This document shows, piece by piece, positions 1 through 11,649 of a stretch of DNA of 64,000 nucleotides. Below the pieces are notes generated by a model, which was given only the letters and a program-made list of their open reading frames with translations, made no database searches and was not told the origin of the DNA. A program made the position numbers and the translations under genes. How positions within the stretch are numbered: position 1 is the first letter of the stretch; each line of letters starts with the position of its first letter. This stretch comes from Marsupella aquatica (Eukaryota; Marchantiophyta): assembly GCA_973895155.1 (NCBI GenBank), contig OZ316893.1, forward strand, positions 21,514,001 through 21,578,000, in the 5' to 3' direction.

Positions 1-65
1 GGAACATTGATGGCGATTGGGCATAAAATTGTAGTAAGCACTAAAGCTGTGATGTTTCCCTGCAG

Positions 66-3000
66 GTCACTGCCGGCAAGTTGTGGCGGAAAGTTGGTGA
101 ACAGTTTCAACCCCCAAAGTGAGCATGCCGCTGAATCGAATTCTAAGTTAGTATTGTCGTTTAAAAATAAGTCTTGAGCGTGGCTAGGGTACTTTCCTGT
201 CTTCCATTTATCTGCTCGCGAGCACATTCCGATAGGTTGCTTATGTGACATAGTCTGTGTCTCATGAAATCTCGAAAATCTCAGGTTGTTGAATGCAACA
301 ATACAAGCATTTATTCTGGTTGTCTATCGGGTGCAGGATAATGTTCTTATTTACCTTGAAATGGCCTCAATGATTGTGATTCACGTTTTCTGTTTTGGCT
401 AACATTTAAGATACCTTTGAGTGATTAGACGAAGTTATCTTTCAAGATCATTGAGCTTACTCGCTTCGCATGCTGCGACGGTTAAATCCTTAAGCTGCGT
501 TTGAGATACGGATATCATATCTGACTTGGCTTTGTGCCTGTCTTGTCTCAGGACATGTACCACACTTTCATGGTCATTTCGCGGCTTTTATGAAAAGGTA
601 TGAACAGACCTACGGTTAAATTGCTATATTGTCTTCATCTCAAGGTGCATTAACCACCTCCTTTCCTGTATCACTACTTATAGCTATGACGGAAATTAGA
701 TAACTGCTCTCTTTCGGTGATGTAGTCTTTAGATTCTCAATCAGATTTCAGTGCAGCTTTATCACATTTTCATGCTTTAATTACAGTAACGCTCGTGGAG
801 TATTCACACGTCGACTTCATCTCGAGACTAGAATTCTCCAGACCCTTTGACGCAGTGTGCTAAACATCCGGACCACTGACAACTGTTTCTGTCCTTGCAG
901 GCATTGCTGGAGTACGAGAGGTATCAAGCAGGTGTTTCTTATCCTGCTAGTTCTCAACCAGATGGTACAATATCGGGAACTGACAGCCAAGCTGCGATGT
1001 CTCCTAATACTCCTTCATCACAGGTAGGCTATTGCTTTGGCTCATAGCTAGTATACTTAACACAAGCAGGTAGGGATAGAGCTCAATGGGATGCCTCGAA
1101 ATAGTGCAGCATTAATACAAAGTTGCAAAGTAACTTTCAGAATGTGTTCAACCGGTAGACATGGGCTGCCACGTTACCCATCACAGTGATCTTTAAGTGG
1201 TGTTTTTTTCTATTTATTTCTTCTCTTTACGTGACCCAAATGTCACTAGGCCCTGGAAAGCTTAACAACTGGCATGATCCAAACTCGTTATGTTTCTCTG
1301 GGGGATGAGGAGTGGGTCTGTGGAGGAGTTGTTTGCAAGATGACTCTCGTTGATGATTCCTCTCTGTGGATGCAGTGTTGTCCTTTATTGTAACTATCTG
1401 TGTGTGCTGTCCCCTTACATCTTACAGCCTAGTTCAACACCAGCATCTGGGTCAGGGAGAATGCGAAGAGATGCCGCAACTCGTGCCATGCATGGTTGGC
1501 ATGTTCAACGACTGGGCAACGGAGAAGTTGGGGATCCTGTCGTCAAGGTAATAGATGTCCTTCACATTTGTGATTTCTTTCTGATGGGGTGATTTGTTTA
1601 AAGGTGTTTATGCTGTCTGCTGTTTCTCAGAGCTCGTCTCGTAAGGTTTAGAAGATATGAGCTGGTCCTGAAGTTGGTAATATATCTTGCAGGAGAGGCC
1701 TGTGCCATCGAAAAAGGAGAAGCAATTGAAGAATTTGGGTACACTCCACTTTTACTTGATGCCAACTCGATACCACTTGTATCTCATGCGTGCTTGTGCT
1801 CTGCTGCTCAGTTTTAAACTCCGGACTGACTTATCCCATGGACAATTACTGTATGATTAACGTCAAGGCATGGCGTTAACAGTTGGATCAAAGCGAAAAG
1901 AGACGGTTTCACTTGTCGAGAGAGCAGTGAAGGTGGCCCGTGCCAAAGGTTCCAAAGGATCTCGGTCTCTTTCTCTGGATGAGGTCCCCACAGGGAAGGC
2001 AGTCGTGCCTGTCCCTAACAAGTCCTCTGGCATTTCCAAGAAGGGGCCCAAAGCAGAGCGTACAAAGCATGTGTCGAAGGTTAACAATATGGAGCCCATG
2101 AGAGGTCTCAAGTTGGTGATCACAGATGATGGACCGCCCGCCGACTGGGTTAAGATTAATGCTTACAGAACGGTAAGTAGCAGTATAGACCTTAAATCCC
2201 TCCTATACTTTGCTGGAATCATAGGTTGTAGGGGAGAGATCTGGGTGAACACTTATGAAGTTTTTGTTGATGCATCTGTGTGGGCTTTTCTCGTTTTTGC
2301 ACTGAGGATGTAAGATGTCGAGTGGTCACTGTTGTGGAGTGGTCACCGTTGGGATTGTTCCGGGAATATATTCTTATTGAAGCCACGCCAGCTCCTCTTC
2401 AGAACAACTAGGTGAACTGCATGTCACTGCGGTCACTTGGCGTCGTGTTTTCATTGGTTCTATATTATCGTGGGAATTAGTGACATGCATCTGCTTTCAA
2501 TAGTATTGAAGAGGATGCATGAGGAATGAGGTGCTCTTATATTAGATTCATTGACCCAATGGAAGTGAGTAGAAAGTACGTGAAGTAAACTCGTACTGAC
2601 AAACATAAATTAGAAGGATTTTGTGAACCTGAGCTCAAGACCCGCAAGTGAACAACCCCTGTGTTGACAAAGATTGGCAGTGTTTACACTTTTATAAACG
2701 TAGGGATGGACATCTAATCCTTGGCACGTTCCTTAGAATTAAGGAAGATGAGAGGGACGGTATACTTATCCGTTCTGGTAAGTTCCAGTGACTGGATGGT
2801 CCTGTTTGGATGGACATAGCGCGCTGTAGAGATTGGTACGTGATGAGAGAAGAGAAACAAGTAACTGCTGCCATGGGAACTGTAATGGATGATCGTGGAT
2901 TTTCTGCTCAATGATGTCATTGGCATCCTTGAACCTTACTCTTACACCAGCTCTTATGGAAAGCACAGGGCTAAAGTGCTCCACGTTAACCCGACTGGCT

Positions 3001-4399
3001 TGTGTCGAAACAGTCCGAGTCTCGTAACCCTCTCATCCCTCAGTTCTCAGTCTTGAAGTAGTTGGAGAGAACTGGTGAATCCCAAATATCTGAATCAACC
3101 CTTATGGGTTGATGAACTCAGTTCTCAGTCTTGAAGTAGTTGGAGAGAACTGGTGAATCCCAAATATCTGAATCAACCCTTATGGGTTGATGAAGTGGTT
3201 GTTATCATCACATTGTCCTATTCCATCATCCAAATTTCCCGAACCGCAAAAATTGTGTCGATGACGTAACGTAAATTAGATGCCTGCCTGTCAGGTCTAT
3301 TTGAAAGAACGACTGAGTGTCGAAATGGCTCGGGCAGGACCACTGCTGATGTGGCAGATAATGGTTGGTTAACTGTCGTTAAGGTACCTGTTTTTCACAA
3401 ATAAATTCTGCCACTGATTGGGACAGTCCTGGATGGTTTGCGCATGTTGGCAGTCGGAGGGATATGAAATCTACGCGCTTGTTCCAGGGCTTGCACGAGA
3501 GGAGGTAATCTTTCTTAAACCGAGACTTAAGATTTTTCGTTGGCCCTTTGGCAAGCGCTTGATCGATGGTACATGTTCCTGAGTTTCTTGTTACTTTCGA
3601 TCTGTTTGATGTGTCTTATTAGGAACTGCACAGCATGAGTGGTGTAAGAAAAGAAGTCGCGCAAATAATTTTATTCTGCATGACACCCTTGGTTGCAGAA
3701 GTGGTGGTCTCTGGGGGTGATTTTATTATGCTGCTTGGGATGGTTGGCTAATTTGTGTACTCACTTTATTTCATTCACACAGGTAAGGATTCAATGCGAA
3801 GAAGGTGGCAGAGTTGTAATATGCGGGTCACCGGAGCAGCCGAATAATCCATGGGGTGTTACAGCATTTAGAAAGGTGAGCTTCGTACGTTGCCTACTTC
3901 TGGTTCTTTTTCTTCTGGTGTTCCACCGGTACTCTTTGCCTATCAGTCGCCGATAGGTACTAGTAGATTGTGCCTAGCGGTAATTGCTCTTGAAAAAGCA
4001 CGGTGTACGGTTCTACGTTGCAAGTGCCCACAGGTTGAATGAATTTTCTATACCACGATAAAACCAAGTGTCCCTTTATATCACCGACTGTTGTTTGTTC
4101 GATGTATGGGGCTACTCCTTTTTGATGTGCAGTTACCACGAACAGTATACTGTCCATATAGCACGTTATTTCAGAGAAGCAAATTCAGAATCTTTTCTGA
4201 ATCTTAGATTCTGAGATTGAAAGCCAAGCTTACTGTCCAGGTGGTAAGTCACAAGTGCTAATATGATGCAAAACTTCCATGGAACTTTGTGCAGGTAGTA
4301 AATCTGCCGTCAAAAATAGACGCTCATCATACCTCTGCAGTTGTGACTCTTTATGGCCAGTTGTTTGTCCGAGTGCCATTTGCTCATGCATTTCAATAG
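66..4399 (+). CDS. ARID/BRIGHT plus HSP20-like (alpha-crystallin) domain protein, 3' part
   Basis: Plant chromatin-associated protein with an ARID DNA-binding domain and a C-terminal HSP20-like domain, resembling the Arabidopsis ARID proteins that combine these two. The 5' exons lie before the window. Phase-consistent exons are 66-118, 552-597, 901-1023, 1428-1547, 1693-1738, 1868-2172, 3454-3504, 3783-3875 and 4295-4399 (TAG), giving about 313 residues. The first two encode the end of ARID (VTAGKLWRKVGEQFQPPK, then TCTTLSWSFRGFYEK), followed by ALLEYERY. Exon 4 has the conserved block RRDAATRAMHGWH. Exon 6 is Lys/Arg-rich and ends in GPPADWVKIN, which opens the HSP20-like domain; this continues through YEIYALVPGLAREE, VVICGSPEQPNNPWG and the final VTLYGQLFVRVPF strand. 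All junctions are GT-AG and the frame is open, so the gene looks functional. Family and exon structure are secure; the individual paralogue is not assigned. Confidence 0.9.
3039..3194. repeat. 78-bp perfect tandem duplication in intron 6 of the ARID gene
   Basis: Two adjacent copies, 3039-3116 and 3117-3194, read identically from the CTCAGTTCTCAG start to the GTTGATGAA end. The duplication lies in the long intron between exons 2172 and 3454, so it does not affect the protein. Perfect identity suggests a recent event. Confidence 0.95.
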
Positions 4400-5900
4400 A
4401 TATCTACAATCTGAATAGACGAAAGTTATGAGCTCAGGTCGTCCTGATACAGGGATTAGCCCGGGGCTAGATCCTTGAAAGGCTTGAGCTTGTATAGTTC
4501 TTAAGTTAGGAAGCATTGAGGGGATTGTGTGGCTCAGTTGTTGAAATGTAAATCTTGTAGTCTGTCAAGTGCATTGGAGAAATCAATTTAGATAGAGATT
4601 CATCAGTGATGTAGAAATAAAGCTGAATTAAATTGAAGTCCGGTGTAATTTTATGCGGGTTTGACTGCGTTCCTTCAGTTGTGAGTCAGGGGGTTGCTCT
4701 GTGCGTTGCAAGTCTTTGTAGGAGATAAGCGAAAGCCCTCCATGGTGTCAAACGGCAGGCGGCAGTGGCTCAGACCTACTCAGCAGTATCCCTCTCATTA
4801 GGTTTCATTCCTCAATACCAGAGTTGGGGATTTCAGAAAACCCGAAGTGATAATTGGGCACATGGCGCACCGGTCGAGCACTTCACTTGCACGGGCTCCG
4901 TTAACCTTGTTGCGGTGTGATGATCTTTCATCTGCATCCTGACCTCCGAATCGCTCAAATGTCGGATGAGCGCATTGAAAGAATGACCCGAGATTGGGAA
5001 CGGAGGGAACAGAAGAATGACCATTGTTTCACTAGACTGGTGGTTCCTCAATCCAGTATTTGAGAACACATGTGATGTATAGAGAGTGTCACCATTGGTT
5101 TGCATCTCAACATCGACTGGATTAAGAAAGTAATCCCCATTTTTTTTGTTTGCCTTGAAAACCGAGGGAGACCATGACGCACCGACTAGTAGACCATCAC
5201 CTTCGGAGCATGCTCATGAAGGGGATCCACCAGCTTAAAGTGGTCAACCAGGACCAAGGTGAGGGTTAGGGCTTGGGGTCCCACAGTTCCTTCAATCCAC
5301 AGCCCATCCCCTGGATTGGGTCGTTTGCCTGTAGGATAGTGTCTCTGCCTTTTGTTTTCTGGCAGTTTGTAACACGTAAAGACTTCGATCCTCCTCTCCC
5401 CTAGATTTCCCATCATGTGCATGCGGTCTCGACAGAATGCCAGGAAGAATTTTGGAAGAATTGAGGCTGTCAATGACGGCAATACTTAAACAATTGGATG
5501 AATGAATTTGTATCAAAGTTTGCCGATCGTCGACAATTTGATGAACGATTTTGTATCAAAGTTGGACTATTCTTGATAGGGAAACGGAACAGACAGCAGA
5601 TGAAGACGGCCATAAAATCAAGATAGAATAAAAGACGAAGAGCTACAAGAAGGCTAACCTACTGCAAAGGTAAACAGGTACAGAGAATTGATCTCTTCCC
5701 GGGTAGTTCTCTCCTGAAATGCATTGGCAACGTAATGTTGACAAATGCAACGCACTTGGAGGCCATAGGCAGTGCTCTCGTCAGTTTCCATCTCATTATT
5801 TTTTTCAACCTAAGAGTTACCCACCTTCTGTCCCTACTCCCAACAGCAAGCACCAATCTGATGACACAGAGGTGCAGTGAGGGAATGACAGGACAAAACT
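4400..5900. other. Intergenic region, no gene seen
   Basis: This is the 3' flank of the ARID/HSP20-like gene. The open frames on both strands are short, lack recognisable domains and overlap each other. I see no RNA gene or mobile-element end here. Confidence 0.6.
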
Positions 5901-5934
5901 TAAGATTCTCCCATCATATTTAGGCTTGACCTGA

Positions 5935-6170
5935 TTTGTTTTCGCATTCATCTTCAAATTACTTGGTTCTTTCCTCTTTTGTATAACCTTCACGGTTTAC
6001 TGTTCTTGCCAAAATAGACAACAACAAGTGGAGGAGCTCGTGCATCATGTATGACAGCTTGCACGAACTACAGATTGTTGTCCGCACCATGATAGTTTGC
6101 TATAGCTGTCTGAGGGAGAATGGGAAGCCATTATAAGCTGGACCTGTGAAAAGCTTAATCCATTTGTACC
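5935..6170 (+). repeat. Degenerate dispersed repeat, related to 28.93-29.16 kb
   Basis: The stretch from about 6013 (AGACAACAACAAGTGGAGGA) through the TATGACAGCTT motif to GAGAATGGGAAG near 6115 matches, with many changes, the order of motifs at 29043-29155. Both copies are in the same orientation. Together with the similarity of 7.9-8.8 kb to 29.62-30.07 kb, this shows that a multi-part repeat, or the upstream flank of the duplicated EBP1 segment, exists twice. Exact ends cannot be set by eye. Confidence 0.6.
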
Positions 6171-6654
6171 TGTGATTACTGCAGAGCTTGTTTCACTGCC
6201 CTTCCCAGACATGACTGAAATGAGAAATGGGATTCATTAAACAACAACTGCCTCCATCCATAAAGAACTGCAGTGACCTGTGGCTCTCATTATAGAGTGC
6301 CCCGGTTCAGGACTGAGCTTGAGCTCCACGAAAGGTGGTGAGTGCAAAACCTTTTTGGCAAGTGCCCACCTTTTATGGTGAGACGCACCACAGGACAAGA
6401 ATGAGTAGAAGTGAGGGAGGGAATGAGGAGTATATATGGGGAGGTGTGGTTTAAACCACCTCTGTCCATATAAAAGGAGAAGTGTCCAAGACTTTTCGAT
6501 TTTTCACATTTCTCTCCTCTAGGGTGAGACTTTGTTCCACAATTTCAGGAAAATGATTCTAAAAATGGTGAAACCTGGTGGATCCAGGTTTTGTCATGGA
6601 CAGTGGGGCTTTAAAGAGCTCACAGCCCTTCTAAGACCTCATGTCCAAGTGTCG

Positions 6655-6930
6655 TTGAGAAGAAAAGATGTCATGTCAGCTAAGAGGTTGTTGAGAGGAA
6701 AGATGACGTGTCGGCCAAGAGGTCATGGCATAAAAGATGTCATTAAGTAAAAAGATGTTGTTGTGTAAATGATGTCGTAATGATGTCGTTAATAGGTAAA
6801 AATACTGTGGCATAAAAGACGTAGTTAAGTATTAAAAAGATGTCGTTGCACCAATTGAAATATGTGTAAGTAATGGGATGTCGTTAGTAAAAGGTGTTGT
6901 CAAGTAAAATATGTTGTTAACTATAAAAAC
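6655..6930. repeat. Degenerate minisatellite with a GATGTCGTTAAGTAAAA-like unit
   Basis: About ten imperfect iterations of a short unit built on AAAGATGTCGTTAAGTAAAA occur here, for example AAAGATGTCATTAAGTAAAA near 6734 and AAAAGATGTCGTTG near 6837. The spacing is irregular, about 20-45 bp. No coding potential is associated. Confidence 0.7.
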
Positions 6931-6999
6931 TCCGATAAATTTGGAGATGAGTTAGGGCAGAGGATTTTTGCATTTTGTTAGGCTTCCATGTGCGAGGAC

Positions 7000-7420
7000 A
7001 AAAAAAAACCCAGTAGGAACCCGGTCCTCGGTCTAGGCGTGGGTGCAAGTCCCAAACGCAAGACCGAGTCCAGGCAAGGACAAGACCAAGTCCAGGCAAG
7101 GGCAAGGGCGGGGATCGGGTGGGTCGTCGAGGCAGGCTTTTAGGGTTGAGTGGGGGAGCGCGAGGAGGGAGAGTCGGGGCAAGAGGGGAGAGCGGGGTTC
7201 GAGAGGCAAGAGGGGGAGAGGCCAGGGAGAGCGGGGTTGGGAGCAGGAGGGAGTCGGGAGGAGGGGCCGCGAGGTGGGGAGGCAAAAGGGGGCCTGGGAG
7301 GCAGAGGGCGGAGCCAGCCAGCCCTGCCCCAAGCCAGCCAGCCAGCATCGGTGGCCATGAGCTGGGCTGGCTGGCCGCAGGGGGGGATCGCGACATTGCG
7401 GCACTGCAATCCAAGTGACT
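7000..7420. other. GC- and purine-rich island, no gene supported
   Basis: The plus strand is very rich in G and A, with imperfect CAAGACCGAGTCCAGG-like and GAGAGCGGGGTTCGAGAGG-like repeats. Long open frames exist in several frames on both strands at once (for example the minus frame 6917-7414), which is expected from composition alone. Their translations are low-complexity Pro/Leu/Ser or Gly/Arg runs. I do not call a gene. Confidence 0.6.
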
Positions 7421-7869
7421 GCTTGAGTTTCCACTTGAGTTTTTTTAGTGTTATTGGTTCAATTTTTTCCGGTTTTGATTTTTTCACCCAAAACGGCCCC
7501 GCAATTTTGAAAGATGACCATGGTATAAATTGGTGCCATAGTGTATTATAGTTTTTGATAATTATCACAAAAAATACAGAAGATAAATAGTATATTTTTG
7601 ACTTGCATTGAAAACAACATCTTGTTCTCACATATGCATTGATGGAAAGTAGAGGGATCATCATTGATCCTTGTGCTTGCATGGGCTTATTTACTAATTA
7701 TTTCCCTTTTTCGTTGTCATTTCAGTGTTTCCTTTTTGAAGAGTGTTAGTTCCCTTTATATTCACACTAAGCTTTAATATCTTTTATTTATTCCTTCCTC
7801 TTTTGCTGGAATCTTTTTTTGGACACTCTATATTTGAATGACGACCATGGTATAAAAGGGTGCAACCTT

Positions 7870-8870
7870 GTATTATAGTTTAGGATGACATGACCAAATC
7901 ACTCACTCTCTCCCCAATCAGCAACTCAGTTTTAAGAATCTCATTGCCTCAAATTGGAGTGAGGGCATGGGAGCTGAAACACTCAGCTTCCCGTCAAAAG
8001 CTTTCATCCATCCGTACCTCTGTAAAATGAGTGAACCACTCCCTTGCTTCCTTATCAGCTACTCACTATCTCACCAACTCTTTGATAAGAGACATTGTCA
8101 TCCTATGAAAACTCTCAACAGCTTTTGTCCCTTCACAAAACAATCTGAGAATACAAAATTGCTGTAACAAGGGTACAGACTTGGGTACAGGAGGGGATTC
8201 ATACAAAGTGGAATCAGCCAATTTGCTCATTCTGCTGCTGATGTATGGATGAATGTTTGATAACTTCCAAGGTCGCCCACTCACTTCTCAGCAGCAAACT
8301 ATCTCACTTAACAGGCAGTGAGACTCCGATGGAACTCAGATAAGACTCATTCCTCAACCCTTTCTCCTACAATAAAGTCAATTCCACAGCAGCAATCTCC
8401 CTCCCGTCTATCCCTCTTGCACATGTTGACACCCAAGACAAAGAAGAAACAACAAACGGGAGCATTCTTTCATTTGAGACACCACTAAAACTGTAGAAGC
8501 CGACTGTGGTTCACCATAGATAATGAGAACCGGTCCATGTAACCCACATATGCGGCACCTGTGAACCAACTCAGGTCAGCTTAGCACCCAACTTTGAGTA
8601 TCGATGGCTGCGGTCATTAATCCTCTTGAGGCAAGATATGCAAACCATTTATTTGGAGAGTGATAATTGTGGTTAGAACTAGTTTTGGCAGGAGAAGTGG
8701 GCAGATGCTCCTGACTGCTTGTGCATTTGAGAGCCGCCATTCTCTGCCCCACCCCCTTCTCATTCTGATGATCCCCTTTCTTCCTTCCGTTTCTTGTCAT
8801 CTTGTCGGCATTGTTCAGTATATTTGAAGCTGCTATATGGTGAATCTACCTTTCAGATTTTCTCTTATTT
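7870..8870 (+). repeat. Dispersed repeat family R1, copy 1
   Basis: Two blocks recur elsewhere. Block 7940-8090 (TGAGGGCATGGGAGCTGAAA and following) resembles 29640-29790. Block 8560-8790 (CTCAGGTCAGCTTAGCACC, then TTGAGTATCGATGGCTGCGG, then CCCTTCTCATTCTGATGATC) resembles 29840-30060 in the same orientation and 27890-28150 in reverse. The copies are strongly diverged and have no open reading frame. Element class is unknown; it may be a non-autonomous element. Confidence 0.6.
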
Positions 8871-9190
8871 GGATTTTTGTGTCATGTATCTTTCTTTGAA
8901 TATGCCTTAACAAGGGGCATCCTTTGTATCATATAGACTTTTAATTAATTTTTGGACCCCTTTAATTTTTGGTATCCTAAAGTATTTTGAATTTATTTTG
9001 GCAGCTACCATAATTTTAAAACTTTGTTATCTCTTAGATTGAAAGATAAGGCTTCATTTTCTACCACTTGAACAAAGTTTTTAAGTATTCTCATGAGTGA
9101 GAGAAATGATTCTATGTTATATGAACACATTGTGTCTTAAGTTCCCCTCATGGCCTCCTTTCCTAAGTTTATGGTTTTTATTGAAATGAG

Positions 9191-9195
9191 TGTCA
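9191..9195. repeat. Target site duplication TGTCA, left
   Basis: The five bases directly before the left LTR are TGTCA. The same five bases follow the right LTR at 16088-16092, as expected for a 5-bp integrase stagger. Confidence 0.93.
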
Positions 9196-9539
9196 TGTTA
9201 AGCATAGACGACATTTGCAACGGCAAGCCCATGAACCATCCAACGCACAATAGTCGACACAAAGAGATACGTGGTTCACCTCCACATGAGGCTATGTCCA
9301 CGGGAACACATAAGAGCTTTACTGCACTCTAGGCCGACCGGCCATACCAAGCATCCGCAACACAAGCTCTCCCTATCTCTCAACTAGCTCCGTAACAATG
9401 AGCCTAAGTTCCGCCAGGGTCTAGCATCAGCCCTGGCTATATGCACACTAGCACTACCGCTAACATTAGCTAAGTCCTAACCAGAGTTAGACTAACTGTG
9501 GTTAGCTCATGAGTCACAAGACTAGAACAATATTTAACA
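9196..9539 (-). repeat. Copia left LTR (3' LTR of the element)
   Basis: This 344-bp LTR begins TGTTAAGCATAG and ends TATTTAACA. It aligns base for base without gaps to 15744-16087, with 13 mismatches counted by eye (about 96% identity). On the minus strand it is the downstream LTR, next to the polypurine tract. Confidence 0.95.
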
Positions 9540-9551
9540 AACTCCCCCTTG
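9540..9551 (-). other. Polypurine tract
   Basis: On the minus strand this reads CAAGGGGGAGTT, immediately before the 3' LTR. It is the expected plus-strand DNA primer site of a copia element. Confidence 0.85.
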
Positions 9552-9747
9552 ATTCTTGTCTTGGGGACTAGACTAAATGCTACCATATGGAATCCTCAGC
9601 GGGAAGTTCTAGACAATCACCAAACCAGGTCTCCTCCTAAAAACCACAAGGGTTAACTAAGGGTTAACTATAACTAAGCCGTAGCCTAACAGGAATGAAT
9701 AATCCATATACAAAATAGTCACACATTGCTAAATAACTCTACTTGCA

Positions 9748-10515
9748 CTACAACTGCAAAACCTGCAAAGTAGCACGGTGTCTTGAAAAACTCTCCAAAG
9801 GAATCACTTTGGTAAAAGCATCAGCGGGATTGAGCTTTCCATCAATCTTGACTAGCTCAAAAGTTTTATTAGACACTGCTTGCCTGATAAAATGGTACCT
9901 GATATCAATGTGCTTCACCCTACTATCCATCACCTGGTTAGCAGCCAAGTGAAGAGCACTCTGACTATCACAGTTTAGAGTCATTTTTCCATGCTCTAAA
10001 CCCATCTCCGCGATCAACTTATCCAACCAAATTGCTTCCTTTGTTGCTTCTACTACTGCAACATACTCTGCTTCTGTAGTAGACTGAGATATACACTTCT
10101 GCAAGGTAGATTTCCAACTGATACATCCTCCTCCAAGAGTGTATACAAACCCAGTTGTAGACCTCCTTGTATCCAAACAGCCTCCATAGTCAGAATCTAC
10201 ATAGTCAACTAACGTTCTATCTGATCTGTTATCAAATAGTAATCCATAGTCCTGTGTTCCCCTCACATACCTGAGAATCCATTTCACAGCTTCCCAATGT
10301 ACCTTCCCTGGATTTGACATGAATCTGCTAACCTTGCCCATCGCTAGGGCCAAGTCAGGCCTAGTACAAGTCATCAAATACATCAAACTACCTACTGCCT
10401 TCTCATAAGGAATCTTAGCCATCAGACCTTTCTCCACAGCATCCGTAGGAGAGAAAGCCGATGATAACTTGAAATGTGAAGCTAAAGGAATACTCACTGG
10501 CTTACAATTTTCCAT
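9748..10515 (-). pseudogene. Copia pol: end of reverse transcriptase and RNase H
   Basis: This frame is open for 255 codons. It holds the copia block TCTRPDLALAMGKVSRFM, then WILRYVRGTQDYGL, YVDSDYGGCLDTRRSTTGF (the DSDYAG-type RNase H start), STTEAEYVA, KHIDIRYHFIR and the terminal NPADAFTK motif. The natural stop is retained. It is separated from upstream pol by a stop at 10522-10524, so only this last part of the polyprotein is intact. Confidence 0.93.
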
Positions 10516-10521
10516 GTTGAA

Positions 10522-11595
10522 TCATGCAAGTACTTTCCTCGCATACTGGCCTTGACTCAAGCACAACTGTCCAATCTCAGAGTTCCTAAAAATCTCCATC
10601 CCTAAGATCCTCTTGGCCTTACCAAGATCCTTCATCCTGAATTCAACACTCAATTTCGCCTTGAGACTGTCAACCTCAGATTGATCTTTAGCCACAATCA
10701 GCATGTCATCCACATAAATCACCAGAATGATGAAACCAAATACATCATTCTTCATCAAGCCTAGTGGCTATCTCATGAAGATCAACTCTTCCAAGTTGCC
10801 ATAGAGAAAGGCAGTAACAACATCCATCTGATCCATCACCAGACCAAAAAATACAACAAGCTGACACAAGATCCGAATTGTGGAATACTTAGCCACCGGT
10901 GAAAAGACCTCATTGTAGTCCACTCCTTTCTCCTGAGTGAACCCCTTGGCAACAAGCCTTGCCTTGTAGATCTTATCTCCACCCTCTGAAGGATTGTCCT
11001 TCAACTTGTAAATCCACTTGCTATCCACCACTTGCTGACCTCTTGGAAGCTCCACCAACTCCCATGTCTTGTTGTCACTCAAAGATTGCAACTCCCTCTG
11101 CATTGTTGCATTCCACTCATGCTTTTGCTCTAAAGCACAAGCCTCACTGTACGAAGAAGACTCTCCTTCTTCCAAGATCAAAGCCATGTCATCTTCATCA
11201 GGTGCAATGTCAATATCATCTAGCTTAGATGAGTCTGCCCATTGACCATACCTGGTAGGAGCTCTAGTAGAACGACTGGAAGTTCTTCTAGTAGATGACT
11301 CAGGCTGATCTGCTGCTGCTGCTGTCTGAATTTGAGGTACCCCAGCAACAATCTGCTCCTCTTGTTTCATCACAGGAACAAGCTCCAAGCCTGGAGCTTC
11401 TCCATCTCTCCTGTCATGAACATCATCATGACTAATCTCCCCCTCAACCCCATCCAGGATGGGAGATTTCCCCTTTTCAGTATGGGAGTCCTGAGAACTC
11501 TCCCCCTCCTTTGATGATCTGGATTCATTAAAGGACACATCTCTACTGACAATTAGTTTACAGGTTACTGGATCCCATAACCTATAACCCTTCAC
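10522..11595 (-). pseudogene. Copia pol: reverse transcriptase, broken
   Basis: The upstream frame 10768-11595 carries the acidic linker and the RT start (WELVELPRGQQVVDSKWIYK, KARLVAKGFTQEKGVDY, then DVVTAFLYGNLEE). It stops at 10768-10770. The downstream frame 10522-10758 begins close to the catalytic box IYVDDM. The roughly 60 residues that family members have between GNLEE and YVDDM, including the YGLKQ-type motif, are missing, so the RT core carries a deletion as well as a stop. It ends in another stop at 10522-10524. Confidence 0.9.
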
Positions 11596-11649
11596 ACCTT
11601 TCTGATAGCCAAGGAAAATGCACTTCTTCGACTTGGACTCCAGCTTGGA

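Noticed and set aside
6917-7682. Several long overlapping open frames in the GC-rich island
   Set aside because: They occur on both strands and in several frames together, are Pro/Leu or Gly/Arg low complexity, and have no domain. Composition explains them.
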